Shown here: positions 1 to 8,591 of the stretch, one piece after another
Layout: every line of letters starts with the position of its first letter
How positions within the stretch are numbered: the first letter of the stretch is position 1
Assembly: GCF_030143245.1 (NCBI RefSeq)
Contig: NZ_JARJNS010000003.1
Location: forward strand, 496,001-560,000
From: Rhabdaerophilum sp. SD176
Lineage (GTDB): Bacteria; Pseudomonadota; Alphaproteobacteria; Rhizobiales; Beijerinckiaceae
Reading direction: 5' to 3'
DNA: 64,000 bases
Translations under genes and position numbers: made by a program
The notes under the pieces: model-generated
What the model was told of the DNA's origin: nothing
Databases searched by the model: none
What the model saw: only the letters and a program-made list of their open reading frames with translations

Positions 1-267
1 TTTGACCCTGCCGAGGATCTCTCGTCGGATAAGGCGATTGCCGTCTTCATGGAAAAGGCGTTCAAGACTGGGGATGTTGGCTATATCGCCCACGCTCTGG
101 GTGTTGTGGCGCGCGCCAAGGGGATGACGCAGATCGCGAACCAGACCGGGCTTTCGAGAGAACAGCTCTACCGGTCCTTCAGCGAGAACGGCAATCCGAC
201 CCTGAAAACCACGATTGCCGTGATGAAGGCCCTGGGCGTCGAGCTGACCGTGAAGCCTCACGCCTGA
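1..267 (+). CDS. Addiction-module antidote protein (HigA-like), 5' partial
   Basis: The reading frame is open from the first base, so the N-terminus lies outside the window; 88 residues are visible. The remaining part has the layout of the putative addiction-module antidote family: an acidic lead (FDPAEDL), a region that counts residues before a helix-turn-helix (ARAKGMTQIANQTGLSREQL), then the family signature SENGNPTLKT and a C-terminal VMKALGVELTV. These proteins bind their own promoter and neutralise a RelE/HigB-type toxin, which is normally encoded just upstream and would lie outside the window. The internal ATG at 49 is not the likely start because similarity continues upstream of it. 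Family assignment is from motif recognition only. Confidence 0.85.
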   Translation, partial: FDPAEDLSSDKAIAVFMEKAFKTGDVGYIAHALGVVARAKGMTQIANQTGLSREQLYRSFSENGNPTLKTTIAVMKALGVELTVKPHA

Positions 268-302
268 TTGTTGTCGGATTGCACTTTAGCGAGCCTGAGA
301 GC

Positions 303-542
303 CTACCGTACCACGGAGATCCTCGACCAGCCGGCATTGTGCAGCATGGCCATCCGGATCACCTCGAGAATTCCGTCATAGTCGGCTGGTGATGAAGACA
401 GGACGGTGATCGCGATCCCGGTTTCACGCAAACCGGCGATAGCTGCGGGTTCAAGCAGATCGGCAGCGACCTAATAATCGGCTCCCTGATCGAAATTTCG
501 GGGAATCGCCTCTTTCGACAGAACGACAGTCACTTCGGTCAT
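303..542 (-). pseudogene. Small ORF interrupted by a TAG codon, unknown family
   Basis: An 80-codon frame starts at an ATG with a good upstream GGAGGC and would read MTEVTVVLSKEAIPRNF and so on to a stop at 303-305, but it has an in-frame TAG at 471-473. Apart from that stop the frame looks protein-like, with no other interruption. I do not recognise the family. It lies just downstream of the transposase relic, so it is probably decayed accessory DNA. A genuine short peptide or a sequencing error at the stop remain possible. Confidence 0.35.
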
Positions 543-671
543 GCTCGTGAAGCCTCCGTTGCGAATCTCGTCGCTGCTTCCATTCAGTCAGTTTTCCATT
601 CGAACAAGACCCGCAAACTCCCGATCGGCATAGTAGCGGAGCTTGCGGGCGACGACGGGCCGTGATCCGGC

Positions 672-860
672 GAGGACGAGCGGCTCTGTCGGCAGCAGGC
701 CGTCGTCTTTCTTCTTCGAGGTGAAGGAGGTCGCTTGGCTGATCCCGGCCTCGCGGCCGATTTCCGCCGCGGCCAGGTCGTCAGCCCTTCACTTGAGCAT
801 GATTGCCTTCGGCGTGTCCGAACCGGAGGTCTGCGCAAGCGAAAACTTGCTTGCCTTCAT
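672..860 (-). pseudogene. Relic of IS3-family transposase OrfA
   Basis: Read on the minus strand from the ATG at 860, the sequence begins MKASKFSLAQ, like the N-terminus of IS3-family OrfA proteins. It hits a TGA at 789-791, then continues in frame with AEIGREAGISQATSF and KKKDDGLLPTE. This is a recognisable but mutated copy of the OrfA helix-turn-helix (usual form: AEICRKAGISQATYF, then WKKKY, then LLPTE). No OrfB with a DDE catalytic core and no terminal inverted repeats are visible, so the element is dead. The rest of 543-1020 holds nothing I can identify. Confidence 0.6.
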
Positions 861-1020
861 CGACTTCCGCTGCTGCCAGCCCAAGGAAAAATGGCAAGGA
901 AAACTCTAACCAAAAAAGGTCCAGTTTGGCGGGAGAAGATCATTGGCAGCCTATGGGTTCGGCACCGAGGGGATGGCTCGGAAGCCCCGGCGCGACCATT
1001 GCCGGAACGACAATCCCTTC

Positions 1021-1578
1021 TCAATAAAAGGAAACCTCGCGGATTTCGATCTCGGCCTCGTGATCGCGGCCATAGGCAACGATGCCGATCGAGGTGAGGC
1101 TTGTGGCCCGAGCGGTTGCGGCCAGCATGGCGCCGGAGGGCTTGAAACTGCCAAGGGGCAGGCGAACCTCTTTCCAGCTGGCGCCAGCCTCGAAACCCGC
1201 CTGATAATATTGCCAGGGCAAAAGCGTGCCCGATGTCCGGAGATGGATGAAATAGCGCTGCCGGTTGCCGCGCACGACCAGCTTCACGCCCTGGATATCG
1301 GCCGGCGGCGGGTTGGCGAGATCCATCCGGATCTGGATAAAGCCGCCCCTGTTCGCCGTGCTGACCTTGCCCGTCATCCGGGCATGGACACGCCCGCCTT
1401 CGGAGACAAAATCAAGCTGTCCTTTCGAGACCCCGCCCATCACGGTGTCGGTGAAAAAACGCCAGCGCGTCTCGGGGGCGCCGGTGAAGGTCTCGATCAT
1501 CGGCTGGGCCTCGGCAGGGGAGGCGAGGGTCGCAAGGCCGAGCAGAGCGGCGAGGCGGCAGGCAGATCGCAAGAGCAT
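1021..1578 (-). CDS. CIA30-domain secreted protein
   Basis: This 185-residue protein has an N-terminal signal peptide (MLLRSACRLAALLGLATLASPAEA) and a CIA30 (NADH:ubiquinone oxidoreductase intermediate-associated protein 30) beta-sandwich domain. The hallmark near the start of the domain is WRFFTDTVMGGVSKGQ, the conserved D-x-VMGG-S signature. The later pattern of FIQIRMDL and VRGNRQRYFIHLR also fits. In bacteria these domains are thought to bind carbohydrate or assist in assembly; the exact role is unknown. I chose the ATG at 1578 because it gives a clean signal peptide; an upstream ATG at 1602 would add eight residues. It is the last gene of a four-gene minus-strand operon. Confidence 0.7.
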   Translation of the reverse strand: MLLRSACRLAALLGLATLASPAEAQPMIETFTGAPETRWRFFTDTVMGGVSKGQLDFVSEGGRVHARMTGKVSTANRGGFIQIRMDLANPPPADIQGVKLVVRGNRQRYFIHLRTSGTLLPWQYYQAGFEAGASWKEVRLPLGSFKPSGAMLAATARATSLTSIGIVAYGRDHEAEIEIREVSFY

Positions 1579-1629
1579 GGCGTGATCCTCATGGGGGCAC
1601 ATGGTCCTTCCGGGCCCCCGACCCGGCGT

Positions 1630-2025
1630 TCAGCCGTTCAGGAACCGGGCGAGCACATAGCCGGCCATTCCGATATGGGCCAGCGTGATGAAAACGGAAA
1701 GCCCGTGCAGGATCTGGAAACGTGCCTTCTGTTTGTGATCGGTGGCACGGTTGATGGCAGGCATCAACACCTGCCGTGTCGGCAGGGTGGTGATCGCGAT
1801 CAGGGCCAGCAAGGCGGCGCCGGTCCCGTCATGGCTCGCCAGCAAGGCGGCAGCCAGCGCCGAACCAGCCATAACGAAAAGATAGAAATGCGGGAAGGCC
1901 CGCCGGATTGTCGGGCCGGCCACATCCGGCGGCAGGGCCGTAAAGAGGAAGGCGGCAAACCCGAAGGCATAGAGAACCATGCCGCCGAAGAGCAAAGCGG
2001 TGGTCAGGAGGGCGAGGGTCACCAT
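1630..2025 (-). CDS. DUF4149-type membrane protein
   Basis: This 131-residue hydrophobic protein has four predicted membrane segments. It starts MVTLALLTTALLFGGM, a typical DUF4149 opening, and has a polar segment ATDHKQKARFQ before the last helix. The frame is open further upstream, but that extension overlaps the methyltransferase gene in another frame and is a shadow. The start at 2025 lies 14 bp after the upstream gene, so it is almost certainly co-transcribed and possibly translationally coupled. No catalytic motif is visible; function is unknown. Confidence 0.65.
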   Translation of the reverse strand: MVTLALLTTALLFGGMVLYAFGFAAFLFTALPPDVAGPTIRRAFPHFYLFVMAGSALAAALLASHDGTGAALLALIAITTLPTRQVLMPAINRATDHKQKARFQILHGLSVFITLAHIGMAGYVLARFLNG

Positions 2026-2039
2026 GAACAATCTCCAGA

Positions 2040-2951
2040 TCAGCGCTCGCGGGCAGCAGGCGAGGCTTCCGCAGCGGTCTTGGTCGGAACGTGCCGATCC
2101 TTGCCGCGCGGTAGGGGCCACCGGGGCAACGCATAGGGGACCTGCGCGCGATACGCGTCGAACCGCGTGCCATAGCGCGCGGCAAACCGGCGCTCTTTCA
2201 GCCGTGGCGCGAACAGGCAATAGGCCGTGTAGCAGAGCGCGAGCAGCAGCTGATCGGGTGTCCAGACCGGCACGGTCCAGAGGGTGAGCGCGAAAGCGAC
2301 ATAGATCGGCTGCCGGATGAAGCGGAACAGCCCCGATACCGGCATGTCGGGGAAGACAGGACGGATTTTCGCGAGCAGGGACATCCAACCCAACGCCCCG
2401 GATTGCACCTCCGCCCCGGCATCGAAACTGGCTTTCAGGAGAAGCAGCCAGGCTAAGCCATAGGCAAGGGTGATGGCCCAGAATGCCCATCCCTCTGCGC
2501 GCCACCAGATGATCCCGGAGGGTGTCCAGAAGGCAAACAGCATCAGCAACTGGGTTGAAGCGATGAGGGCGTAGGTGGTGCTCGCCAGCGTCTGGCCATG
2601 CGGCCCCGGCACCAGCCGCGCGAGCAACCGGCCACCTTGAGGCGTGAGGAGTAGCGAATGGGCGAGCGGGAACTGGAGGATCAGCGCCAGATTGGCGAGC
2701 CACGCCCAGGGCTGTGGCACGCGGCCGAGGCTTTCGCTCATGCCGAAGAACATGGCGACCATCATGGCAAGGACCGCCATCCCGAAGGTGACGTGGCAGA
2801 TGAGGCCGAAGGAAAGGGCCAGCAGGATCCGCCTGCGGCCGGGCGGCGGCGTCAACGCGCCCCGGATGAGGCGGAGTAGCCCGGCGAACCGGGGGTCTGC
2901 CAGGCGCGGGGCCACCAGCCCGTCTGTGATGCGCCGACGCTCAACCGGCAT
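2040..2951 (-). CDS. Isoprenylcysteine carboxyl methyltransferase (ICMT/NnrU-like) family membrane protein
   Basis: This 303-residue integral membrane protein has about six hydrophobic segments. Its C-terminal part carries the ICMT/phospholipid-methyltransferase motif: FRFIRQPIYVAF in a membrane helix, then a helical pair ending RLKERRFAARYGTRFDAYRAQVP. In ICMT-like enzymes the corresponding RHPxY and E-R regions bind S-adenosylmethionine. The histidine of the usual RHPxY is glutamine here (RQPIY), so activity is not certain. The start at 2951 overlaps the end of the upstream flavoprotein gene by 11 bp, suggesting coupling. The substrate cannot be deduced. Confidence 0.65.
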   Translation of the reverse strand: MPVERRRITDGLVAPRLADPRFAGLLRLIRGALTPPPGRRRILLALSFGLICHVTFGMAVLAMMVAMFFGMSESLGRVPQPWAWLANLALILQFPLAHSLLLTPQGGRLLARLVPGPHGQTLASTTYALIASTQLLMLFAFWTPSGIIWWRAEGWAFWAITLAYGLAWLLLLKASFDAGAEVQSGALGWMSLLAKIRPVFPDMPVSGLFRFIRQPIYVAFALTLWTVPVWTPDQLLLALCYTAYCLFAPRLKERRFAARYGTRFDAYRAQVPYALPRWPLPRGKDRHVPTKTAAEASPAARER

Positions 2952-3894
2952 GGAGATGCCTCATCAGCGCCTGCGCAAGCGCGGTTCCGCTCTGCCAGGC
3001 CGCTTCGACCCGCGCGCCGAGGCACCAGTCGCCACCGAGCCATAACGTGCTGTCATCGTCGCCGAGATACGGCTCGCCCAGCGGCGCGGTCACGCGGGCA
3101 TAGCGCCAGCGATGGGCCGAAGCATGGAGCGCCCTTTCGGGGTCCGCGCCGATCGCTTTGGCCAGCAGCGGCAGCATGAGGCGGGCGAGGCTGTCGGGAC
3201 TCTCCTCGAGATTCGCTGCGCTCCAGTCCGGGCCGGCCTGGGCAACCCAGCAGGTCAGGCCGGCATGGCGGCCGGGCTTCGAACTGTCCTGCGCGATCCA
3301 GCTTAGCGGTTCTGTTTCCGAGGATCGGTGGGGGAAAGGCCGGGGTGCTTCTGCCGGAAAGGCTGCCATCAGGGCAAGACAGGGGGCTATCCGGACGGAA
3401 TCGAGGCGCGCGGTCAGCGGGTGATCCCTGCCGAGCAGGCGCGCCGCCTGCGGGGCCGGCATCGTCATCACGAGATGGCGCGCGAGGATCGGCCCGCCGC
3501 CGGTCTCGAGCCGCCAGGCCGATCCCTCGCGGCCGAGGGCCAGAACCTCGATCCCCTGGCGAAGATCGATCCCCTCGGCCATCGCCTTCTGAAGGCCGGA
3601 CATGCCCGGCCGCCCGACGAAACGGGGCTCGCTCCCGCCTTCGTCCCATGGCGCGATCGCGTCCGCCACGGGGGACAGCGCTGCGCGGAATTCCGGATCA
3701 CGGATTGTGAAATACTGCGCGCCATGATCGAAGCCGCAGGCATGGCCGGCAATCTCGACCCGACGGGTTGCCATGCGTCCGCCGACACCGCGCCCCTTGT
3801 CCAGAACCAGCGGTCGAGGCCCGGCGGCGGCAAGCTGGCGTGCGCAGGCGAGCCCCGCCATGCCGGATCCGATAATGACGATTGGATGTTCCAA
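2941..3894 (-). CDS. Renalase-like FAD-dependent amine oxidase/oxidoreductase
   Basis: This roughly 317-residue soluble flavoprotein opens with the Rossmann dinucleotide-binding motif IVIIGSGMAGLACARQL. Next come KGRGVGGRMATRR, the GG-doublet that contacts FAD in renalase-like amine oxidases, and FDHGAQYFT, the family's second signature. The C-terminal FAD motif is LWLGGDWCLGARVEAAWQSG. Members oxidise dihydropyridine-type cofactor isomers or amines. I place the start at the TTG at 3894, which has AGGAAG nine bases upstream and begins the Rossmann strand as usual; the ATG at 3939 would add 15 residues. It is the first gene of the minus-strand operon running to 1021. Confidence 0.8.
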   Translation of the reverse strand: MEHPIVIIGSGMAGLACARQLAAAGPRPLVLDKGRGVGGRMATRRVEIAGHACGFDHGAQYFTIRDPEFRAALSPVADAIAPWDEGGSEPRFVGRPGMSGLQKAMAEGIDLRQGIEVLALGREGSAWRLETGGGPILARHLVMTMPAPQAARLLGRDHPLTARLDSVRIAPCLALMAAFPAEAPRPFPHRSSETEPLSWIAQDSSKPGRHAGLTCWVAQAGPDWSAANLEESPDSLARLMLPLLAKAIGADPERALHASAHRWRYARVTAPLGEPYLGDDDSTLWLGGDWCLGARVEAAWQSGTALAQALMRHLHAG

Positions 3895-4134
3895 TGCGGT
3901 GGGCTTCCTGATGTATCGGGTGGGACATGGACAGCGCATCGGCAAGGACAAGGGGATGCGGCAACCGGTCTGGTGAGGTCTCGGCGTGTGGCTGCCTTGT
4001 CCGAGAAAGGCCACGGGAGGCGGCTCACCCGGGCTGCTGGTTTGCCTGCGGTTTGTTTTCGTCGATTTGACTTGCGTGCCTCGGAAAGCTGTTGTTCGAT
4101 TGCAGCCGTCCTGACCCGAGCACCGAGGCAAAGC

Positions 4135-4461
4135 ATGGCATCGAACACGCACAGGCTGTTCCGTCTTCTGATCGTCAACGGTCTTGTCGGCGCCCTGCTC
4201 GGCATTGCTTTTGTGATCGGTATCCTTGCGCTTGATGTCGCGCAGATCCGGACGATGCTGGCCGCGTCCGGGGAATGGCTCGTCCCCATGGGCCTTCTGA
4301 CCATGGGGTCGGTCGTGACGTTTGCTTCGGTGGCCATGGGCGGTGCGATCATGCTGATGCCGCGCGACGATGACGGGGATCGCCCGGGTCGCCGCTTGCC
4401 GCCGGTGCTGCCATCCGGCCATCTGGTGCCCGTCCGAATCCGGGCCCGTCGCACCCGCTGA
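4135..4461 (+). CDS. Hypothetical small membrane protein
   Basis: This 108-residue protein has two clear hydrophobic segments (around residues 8-30 and 48-75) and an arginine-rich C-terminus. The first segment is LLIVNGLVGALLGIAFVIGI and the second contains GSVVTFASVAMGGAIMLMP. I recognise no named family. The gene sits alone between the divergent flavoprotein operon and the NIPSNAP gene, with 64 bp to the latter, so the two could share a transcript. Codon usage matches the neighbours, which supports a real gene. Confidence 0.6.
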   Translation: MASNTHRLFRLLIVNGLVGALLGIAFVIGILALDVAQIRTMLAASGEWLVPMGLLTMGSVVTFASVAMGGAIMLMPRDDDGDRPGRRLPPVLPSGHLVPVRIRARRTR

Positions 4462-4525
4462 GGCTGCCCGATCCAGAGACGCGCGCCAGCCGAGGCGCGC
4501 GAATCCCCTGTCAGGAATCCGCATC

Positions 4526-4843
4526 ATGGCTGTTTTCGAGATCCGGACCTACACGATCAGGCCCGGCAAGCTGCATGACTATCTGAAGCTCTATCACGCG
4601 GAAGGCTTCGAGATTCACTGCCGCTTCCTCGGCCCGTCCGTCGGCTGGTTCTACACCGAGATCGGCGCCCTCAATCAGGTGATGATGATGTGGCGCTACG
4701 AGAACCATGCCGATCGGGAGGCGCGCCGCGAGCGGCTTTATGCCGATCCGGATTGGCTGGCCTTTATCCCCAAGACCGGCGCCTATATCGAGAAAATGGA
4801 GAATGCCATCGTCCGGCCGACCTTCTTCTCGCCGATGCAATAG
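4526..4843 (+). CDS. NIPSNAP family protein
   Basis: This 105-residue protein begins MAVFEIRTYTIRPGKLHDY, the standard opening of the NIPSNAP fold, a ferredoxin-like dimeric alpha/beta barrel. It continues with VGWFYTEIGALNQVMMMWRYEN and ends with MENAIVRPTFFSP, both typical. Members are small cytoplasmic proteins of mostly unknown function, often near catabolic genes. It stands alone between the small membrane protein and the convergent regulator gene. Confidence 0.85.
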   Translation: MAVFEIRTYTIRPGKLHDYLKLYHAEGFEIHCRFLGPSVGWFYTEIGALNQVMMMWRYENHADREARRERLYADPDWLAFIPKTGAYIEKMENAIVRPTFFSPMQ

Positions 4844-4875
4844 CCCGGGCCGAAACCCGGCCCTGCCTGCCCGGC

Positions 4876-5892
4876 TCATCCGGGCCTTGCCGTGCTCGCG
4901 CGCAGGCAGGGCAGGGCGGGAACCAGCCGGCTGATCGCCGTCGGCATGGCATCCCGCCGGGTCTTGAAAGCCTCGCCGATGATCGCTCCGGCTTCGCGGC
5001 CGATCTGGCCCGCATCGATCTGGACCGTGGTGATCGCCGGTACAGCGATCCGCGCGATCTCGAAATCGCCGAAGCCCGATACGGCCATCCGGCCCGGCAC
5101 GGCCCAGCCCCGCCGCTGGCAGGCGGCAATCACGCCGAAGGCGAGCGGGTCGGACACGCAGGCCACCAGCTCGGTATCGGGATAGGCGCCGAGAACGGTA
5201 TCGAGGCCGCGCTCGCCGTCGGACATCGTGGCCGGAGGGCGCCCGATCGAGCAGAGGCGCGGCGCGAGGCCGGCTGCCGCCATCGCCTCGCAATAGCCGA
5301 GCCGGCGGGAAGCGCCGCGCGTTTCGGCATCATCCGCCTCGCCAAGATAGGTGATCCGCGAATACCCCTCGCCGATCAGCGACGCGATCAGCCCGCGCAT
5401 CGCCAGCTGGTTCGAGAAGCCGACAACATGCTGGATGGGCCGGGCCGGAAGGTCCCAGATTTCGATCACGGGGATTTTTGCCTTGCTCAGCATCGGCAGG
5501 ATACGGGGGTCATGGCCGTCACTGGTCAGGATGATCGCCTCGGGCTTGCGTGCAAGGAAGGCGCGCACCAGCTCGGCCTCCCTGTGGCGGTCATAGTCTG
5601 TATTGCCGATCAGCAACTGCATGTTGCGGTCATGGAGGGCATTGCCGAGTGCCAGTACCGTCTCGCTGAAATGCGGATTGTTGAGCGAAGGCACGAGGAT
5701 GGCGGCGAAACCCGACCGGCTCGACGAGAGCGAGCCGGCAATCTGGTTGGGCACATAGCCCAGTTCCTCGATCGCTTTCAGCACCGCCGCCCGCGTTGCC
5801 GGGGCGACCGACGCATCGGATTTCAGCGCGCGGGAAACGGTCATGGCCGAAATGCCCAGCCGCCGCGCAATGTCCTGCATCCGCATTGTCAT
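4876..5892 (-). CDS. LacI-family transcriptional regulator, GntR (gluconate)-like clade
   Basis: This 338-residue regulator has an N-terminal LacI helix-turn-helix (MQDIARRLGISAMTVSRAL), the hinge ELGYVPNQIAGSL, and a type 1 periplasmic-binding-protein ligand domain. Segments such as ILTSDGHDPRILPML, IPVIEIWD and VVGFSNQLAMRG resemble the ligand domain of E. coli GntR more than LacI or GalR. It is transcribed away from the ABC-transporter operon starting at 6083. The shared intergenic region holds a perfect palindrome that differs from the E. coli GntR operator at only two positions, so it most likely represses that operon and its own gene until a sugar acid or related ligand binds. Confidence 0.88.
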   Translation of the reverse strand: MTMRMQDIARRLGISAMTVSRALKSDASVAPATRAAVLKAIEELGYVPNQIAGSLSSSRSGFAAILVPSLNNPHFSETVLALGNALHDRNMQLLIGNTDYDRHREAELVRAFLARKPEAIILTSDGHDPRILPMLSKAKIPVIEIWDLPARPIQHVVGFSNQLAMRGLIASLIGEGYSRITYLGEADDAETRGASRRLGYCEAMAAAGLAPRLCSIGRPPATMSDGERGLDTVLGAYPDTELVACVSDPLAFGVIAACQRRGWAVPGRMAVSGFGDFEIARIAVPAITTVQIDAGQIGREAGAIIGEAFKTRRDAMPTAISRLVPALPCLRASTARPG

Positions 5893-5959
5893 GCTCCGAA
5901 CCTGGTCCGATGGGTGGCCAAAGCAGAGGGCTTGTCAAGAAGCGGGAATCCGGCATACG

Positions 5960-5975
5960 ATGTTATCGATAACAT
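5960..5975. promoter_or_regulatory. LacI/GntR-type operator, perfect 16-bp palindrome
   Basis: ATGTTATCGATAACAT is a perfect palindrome with the central CG typical of LacI-family sites. It lies 68 bp before the regulator start and 108 bp before the ATPase start, in the only space between the two divergent genes. The E. coli GntR/IdnR operator is ATGTTACCGGTAACAT, so the two differ at two symmetric central positions. This makes it the probable binding site of the product of the adjacent regulator gene. Confidence 0.75.
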
Positions 5976-6082
5976 ATGTCATCCGGGCTGGTCTGCATGG
6001 AAGCAGCGCCGATCCGGCAGGCAAGAGACGGGCGCAAGGCCCGCGATCAGGACGGGCAAAGGCCCGCCGGGGAGAGGAACCG

Positions 6083-7174
6083 ATGCCGCATATCCGCATC
6101 CGGGATCTGCAGAAGCATTTCGGCGATGTCGCGGTGATTGCCGGGCTCGATCTCGACCTTGCGGACAAGGAATTCACGGTGCTTGTCGGCCCCTCCGGCT
6201 GCGGCAAATCCACCACCCTCCGGATGATCGCCGGCCTCGAGGAGGCCAGCCAAGGCGAGATCTGGATCGGCGAGCGCGAGGTCAGCCGGCTGGAGCCGAA
6301 AGACCGCGACATCGCCATGGTCTTCCAGGATTATGCGCTCTACCCGCATATGGATGTGGCGCGGAACATGTCTTTCGCGCTCCGGCTCGCGCGCTACCCG
6401 AAGGCCGAGATCGATGCCCGCATCCGGCGAGTCGCGGACATGCTCTCCATCGGCCATCTGCTGGACCGGAAACCCGCCGCGCTTTCCGGCGGCCAGCGCC
6501 AGCGCGTGGCGATGGGCCGTGCGCTTGTGCGCGATGCCGGCGTCTTCCTGTTCGACGAGCCGCTCTCGAACCTCGATGCCAAGCTGCGCAACCAGATGCG
6601 GGCCGAGCTGGCATTGATGCGCAAGCGCGTCGAGAAGAACATGATCTATGTCACGCATGACCAGATCGAGGCGATGACTTTGGCAGACCGGATCGTCGTC
6701 ATGCATGCCGGCAAGGTGCAGCAACAGGGCCGGCCCGAGGATCTCTACCGCGCACCGGCCAATCTCTTCGTCGCCGGCTTCATCGGCGCGCCGCCGATGA
6801 ATTTCCTGCCGGTCCGGCTGGATTCGCAGCATGGCCAGCCCATGCTCCTCGGGCGGGATTACACCCTGCCGGTCCCGCATTCCCGCATGGCGGCGCTTGC
6901 TTCCTATGCCGGGCGCGACATCATCGCCGGCATCCGGCCCTCCGCCTTGCGGCAGGGCCTTGGGCCGGAAGGTGCGCCAGCGCTGACCCTCCATATCGAG
7001 CTGGCCGAATATGTCGGCGCACAGTCCGTGCTGGTAACGCGGTGCGGCGGCGAACGTGTCATTGTCGAGGTCAATTCCGAGCAGCGCCTTGCCGGCGAGG
7101 GCGAGCAGCCCTTCTGGTTTGACCCCGACAGCCTCCACCTTTTCGACCCGGAGACGGAAGCGGCCATCCGGTAA
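6083..7174 (+). CDS. Sugar ABC transporter ATP-binding protein (MalK/UgpC type)
   Basis: This 363-residue ATPase has a Walker A GPSGCGKST, Q-loop VFQDYALYPHM, signature LSGGQRQRVAMGRA, Walker B VFLFDEPLSNLDA and H-loop YVTHDQIEAM. The C-terminal third is the TOBE/regulatory extension found in MalK/UgpC-type subunits that energise carbohydrate importers. The ATG at 6083 has GGAGAGGAA upstream. It is first in the operon, ahead of the binding protein and two permeases, which is less common than last place. It acts at the inner face of the membrane with the permeases at 8694 and 9596. Confidence 0.93.
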   Translation: MPHIRIRDLQKHFGDVAVIAGLDLDLADKEFTVLVGPSGCGKSTTLRMIAGLEEASQGEIWIGEREVSRLEPKDRDIAMVFQDYALYPHMDVARNMSFALRLARYPKAEIDARIRRVADMLSIGHLLDRKPAALSGGQRQRVAMGRALVRDAGVFLFDEPLSNLDAKLRNQMRAELALMRKRVEKNMIYVTHDQIEAMTLADRIVVMHAGKVQQQGRPEDLYRAPANLFVAGFIGAPPMNFLPVRLDSQHGQPMLLGRDYTLPVPHSRMAALASYAGRDIIAGIRPSALRQGLGPEGAPALTLHIELAEYVGAQSVLVTRCGGERVIVEVNSEQRLAGEGEQPFWFDPDSLHLFDPETEAAIR

Positions 7175-7225
7175 CCTCACGGGCCCCGCCAAGAGGGCAC
7201 CAGACAATCCAAGGAAGGAAACCCC

Positions 7226-8578
7226 ATGCAGACAAGACGCGGACTTCTGAAGACCGGCGCTGCGGCCGCCTTCACCACGGCACTCTGGCCCTCGGCCGGC
7301 AGCGCCAATCCCTATGCGCGGTTCAAGGGCACCAGCCTTGTGGTGAATTTCCCCGCGCATCCGCATTTCGACGCGGTCACGAAGATCCTGCCGCAATTCA
7401 CCGCCGAAACCGGCATCAAGGTCGAGGTGGATACGCTCCAGTATCTCCGCATGCGCGACAAGCAGCTGCTGGAGATGTCGAAACCCGGCAAGGGTGATTA
7501 CGACCTCCTGGCCTATGTCGTGTTCTGGAAATCCGAATACGCCAACAAGGGCTTGATCCGCGAAGTCGGGCCGATGTTCAAGGATGCCGCGCTCGCCGTG
7601 CCGGATTACGATTTTGGTGATCTCATCCCCGGCTATGTCGAGAATATCGGGCTGGTCGGGGGCCGGAAGGGCTATCTCGCTGGCCCCTCGGCGAAGCTGA
7701 TCGGCATGCCGTTCGGTGCCGAAACCTCGGCTCTGGCCTACCGGGCCGATCTCTTCGCCCAGAACGGCTGGAAAGTGCCGGAGACCTATGCCCAGCTCGA
7801 ACCGCTGCTCGCGCGCATTCCCGAAACGATGAAGGGCATGGGCGCGCTCGCCTCGCGCGGGCAGACAGGGCATCAGGTTGTCCATGCCTGGCTCCTGCAC
7901 ATGGCGCCGATGGGCGGCCGCATCTTCGATGACCAGTGGCAGCCGACCTTCAACAATGCCGCCGGCATCCGCTCGGCAAGCCTGCTGAAGAAGATCATCG
8001 AGACCGGCCCGGCCGGCGGTGCCGCTTTCGGCTTTGACGAGATGAAGAACGCCTTCATGCAGGGCAATGCCGCGATGTTCCTCGATTCCATCGCTGTGGC
8101 GGGGGAAATGAACGATCCGGCGAAATCCAAGGTCGCCGGCAAGGTGGCCTGGGCCTATCACCCCGAGGATATCCGGCGCGGCTCGCAGACCGGTGGCTTC
8201 GGCATCGCCATTCCGAGGAATGCCGCCAATGGCGAGGCGGCCTTCATGTTGATGCAGTGGCTGACCTCGAAAAAGGCGGACCGGCTGATCGCGGCGGCGG
8301 GGGGCTCGCCCTCGCGCTTCTCGACCTATAACGATCTCGAACTCCAGCAGAAGTTCAAGCACTACGTGACCTTCGCCACCGCGCTCAAACATGCCGATCC
8401 CGACTGGCGGCCGATCATCAACGAATGGAACGAACTCAATGCGCCCGTCTTCGGCGTGGCTTTGGGCGAGATCGTGACCGGCAAGAAGGATCCGAAACAG
8501 GCGCTGGACGATATCGTGCCCAAGGTCCGCGCCATCATGGAGAAGGGTGGCTATTACGGTCCCAATGCGCCGAAATAG
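7226..8578 (+). CDS. Extracellular sugar-binding protein, ABC transporter (family 1)
   Basis: This 450-residue protein begins with a twin-arginine-like signal (MQTRRGLLKTGAAAAFTTAL, cleaved near AGSA) and is a family 1 extracellular solute-binding protein: FKGTSLVVNFPAHPHFDAV starts the first lobe, and GMPFGAETSALAYRADLF is the usual hinge strand. The segment FMQGNAAMFLDS in lobe two is typical of sugar-binding members. It delivers substrate in the periplasm to the following permeases. Substrate is unknown; the GntR-like regulator and lactonase in the operon point to a sugar that passes through an aldonolactone, or to a sugar acid. Confidence 0.88.
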   Translation: MQTRRGLLKTGAAAAFTTALWPSAGSANPYARFKGTSLVVNFPAHPHFDAVTKILPQFTAETGIKVEVDTLQYLRMRDKQLLEMSKPGKGDYDLLAYVVFWKSEYANKGLIREVGPMFKDAALAVPDYDFGDLIPGYVENIGLVGGRKGYLAGPSAKLIGMPFGAETSALAYRADLFAQNGWKVPETYAQLEPLLARIPETMKGMGALASRGQTGHQVVHAWLLHMAPMGGRIFDDQWQPTFNNAAGIRSASLLKKIIETGPAGGAAFGFDEMKNAFMQGNAAMFLDSIAVAGEMNDPAKSKVAGKVAWAYHPEDIRRGSQTGGFGIAIPRNAANGEAAFMLMQWLTSKKADRLIAAAGGSPSRFSTYNDLELQQKFKHYVTFATALKHADPDWRPIINEWNELNAPVFGVALGEIVTGKKDPKQALDDIVPKVRAIMEKGGYYGPNAPK

Positions 8579-8591
8579 CCCGGCTTCCTCC

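Noticed and set aside
2026-2703. N-terminal extension of the DUF4149 frame
   Set aside because: The frame is open but overlaps the methyltransferase gene in another frame, reads Pro/Arg/Ala-rich, and lacks similarity. The ATG at 2025 gives the normal family length.
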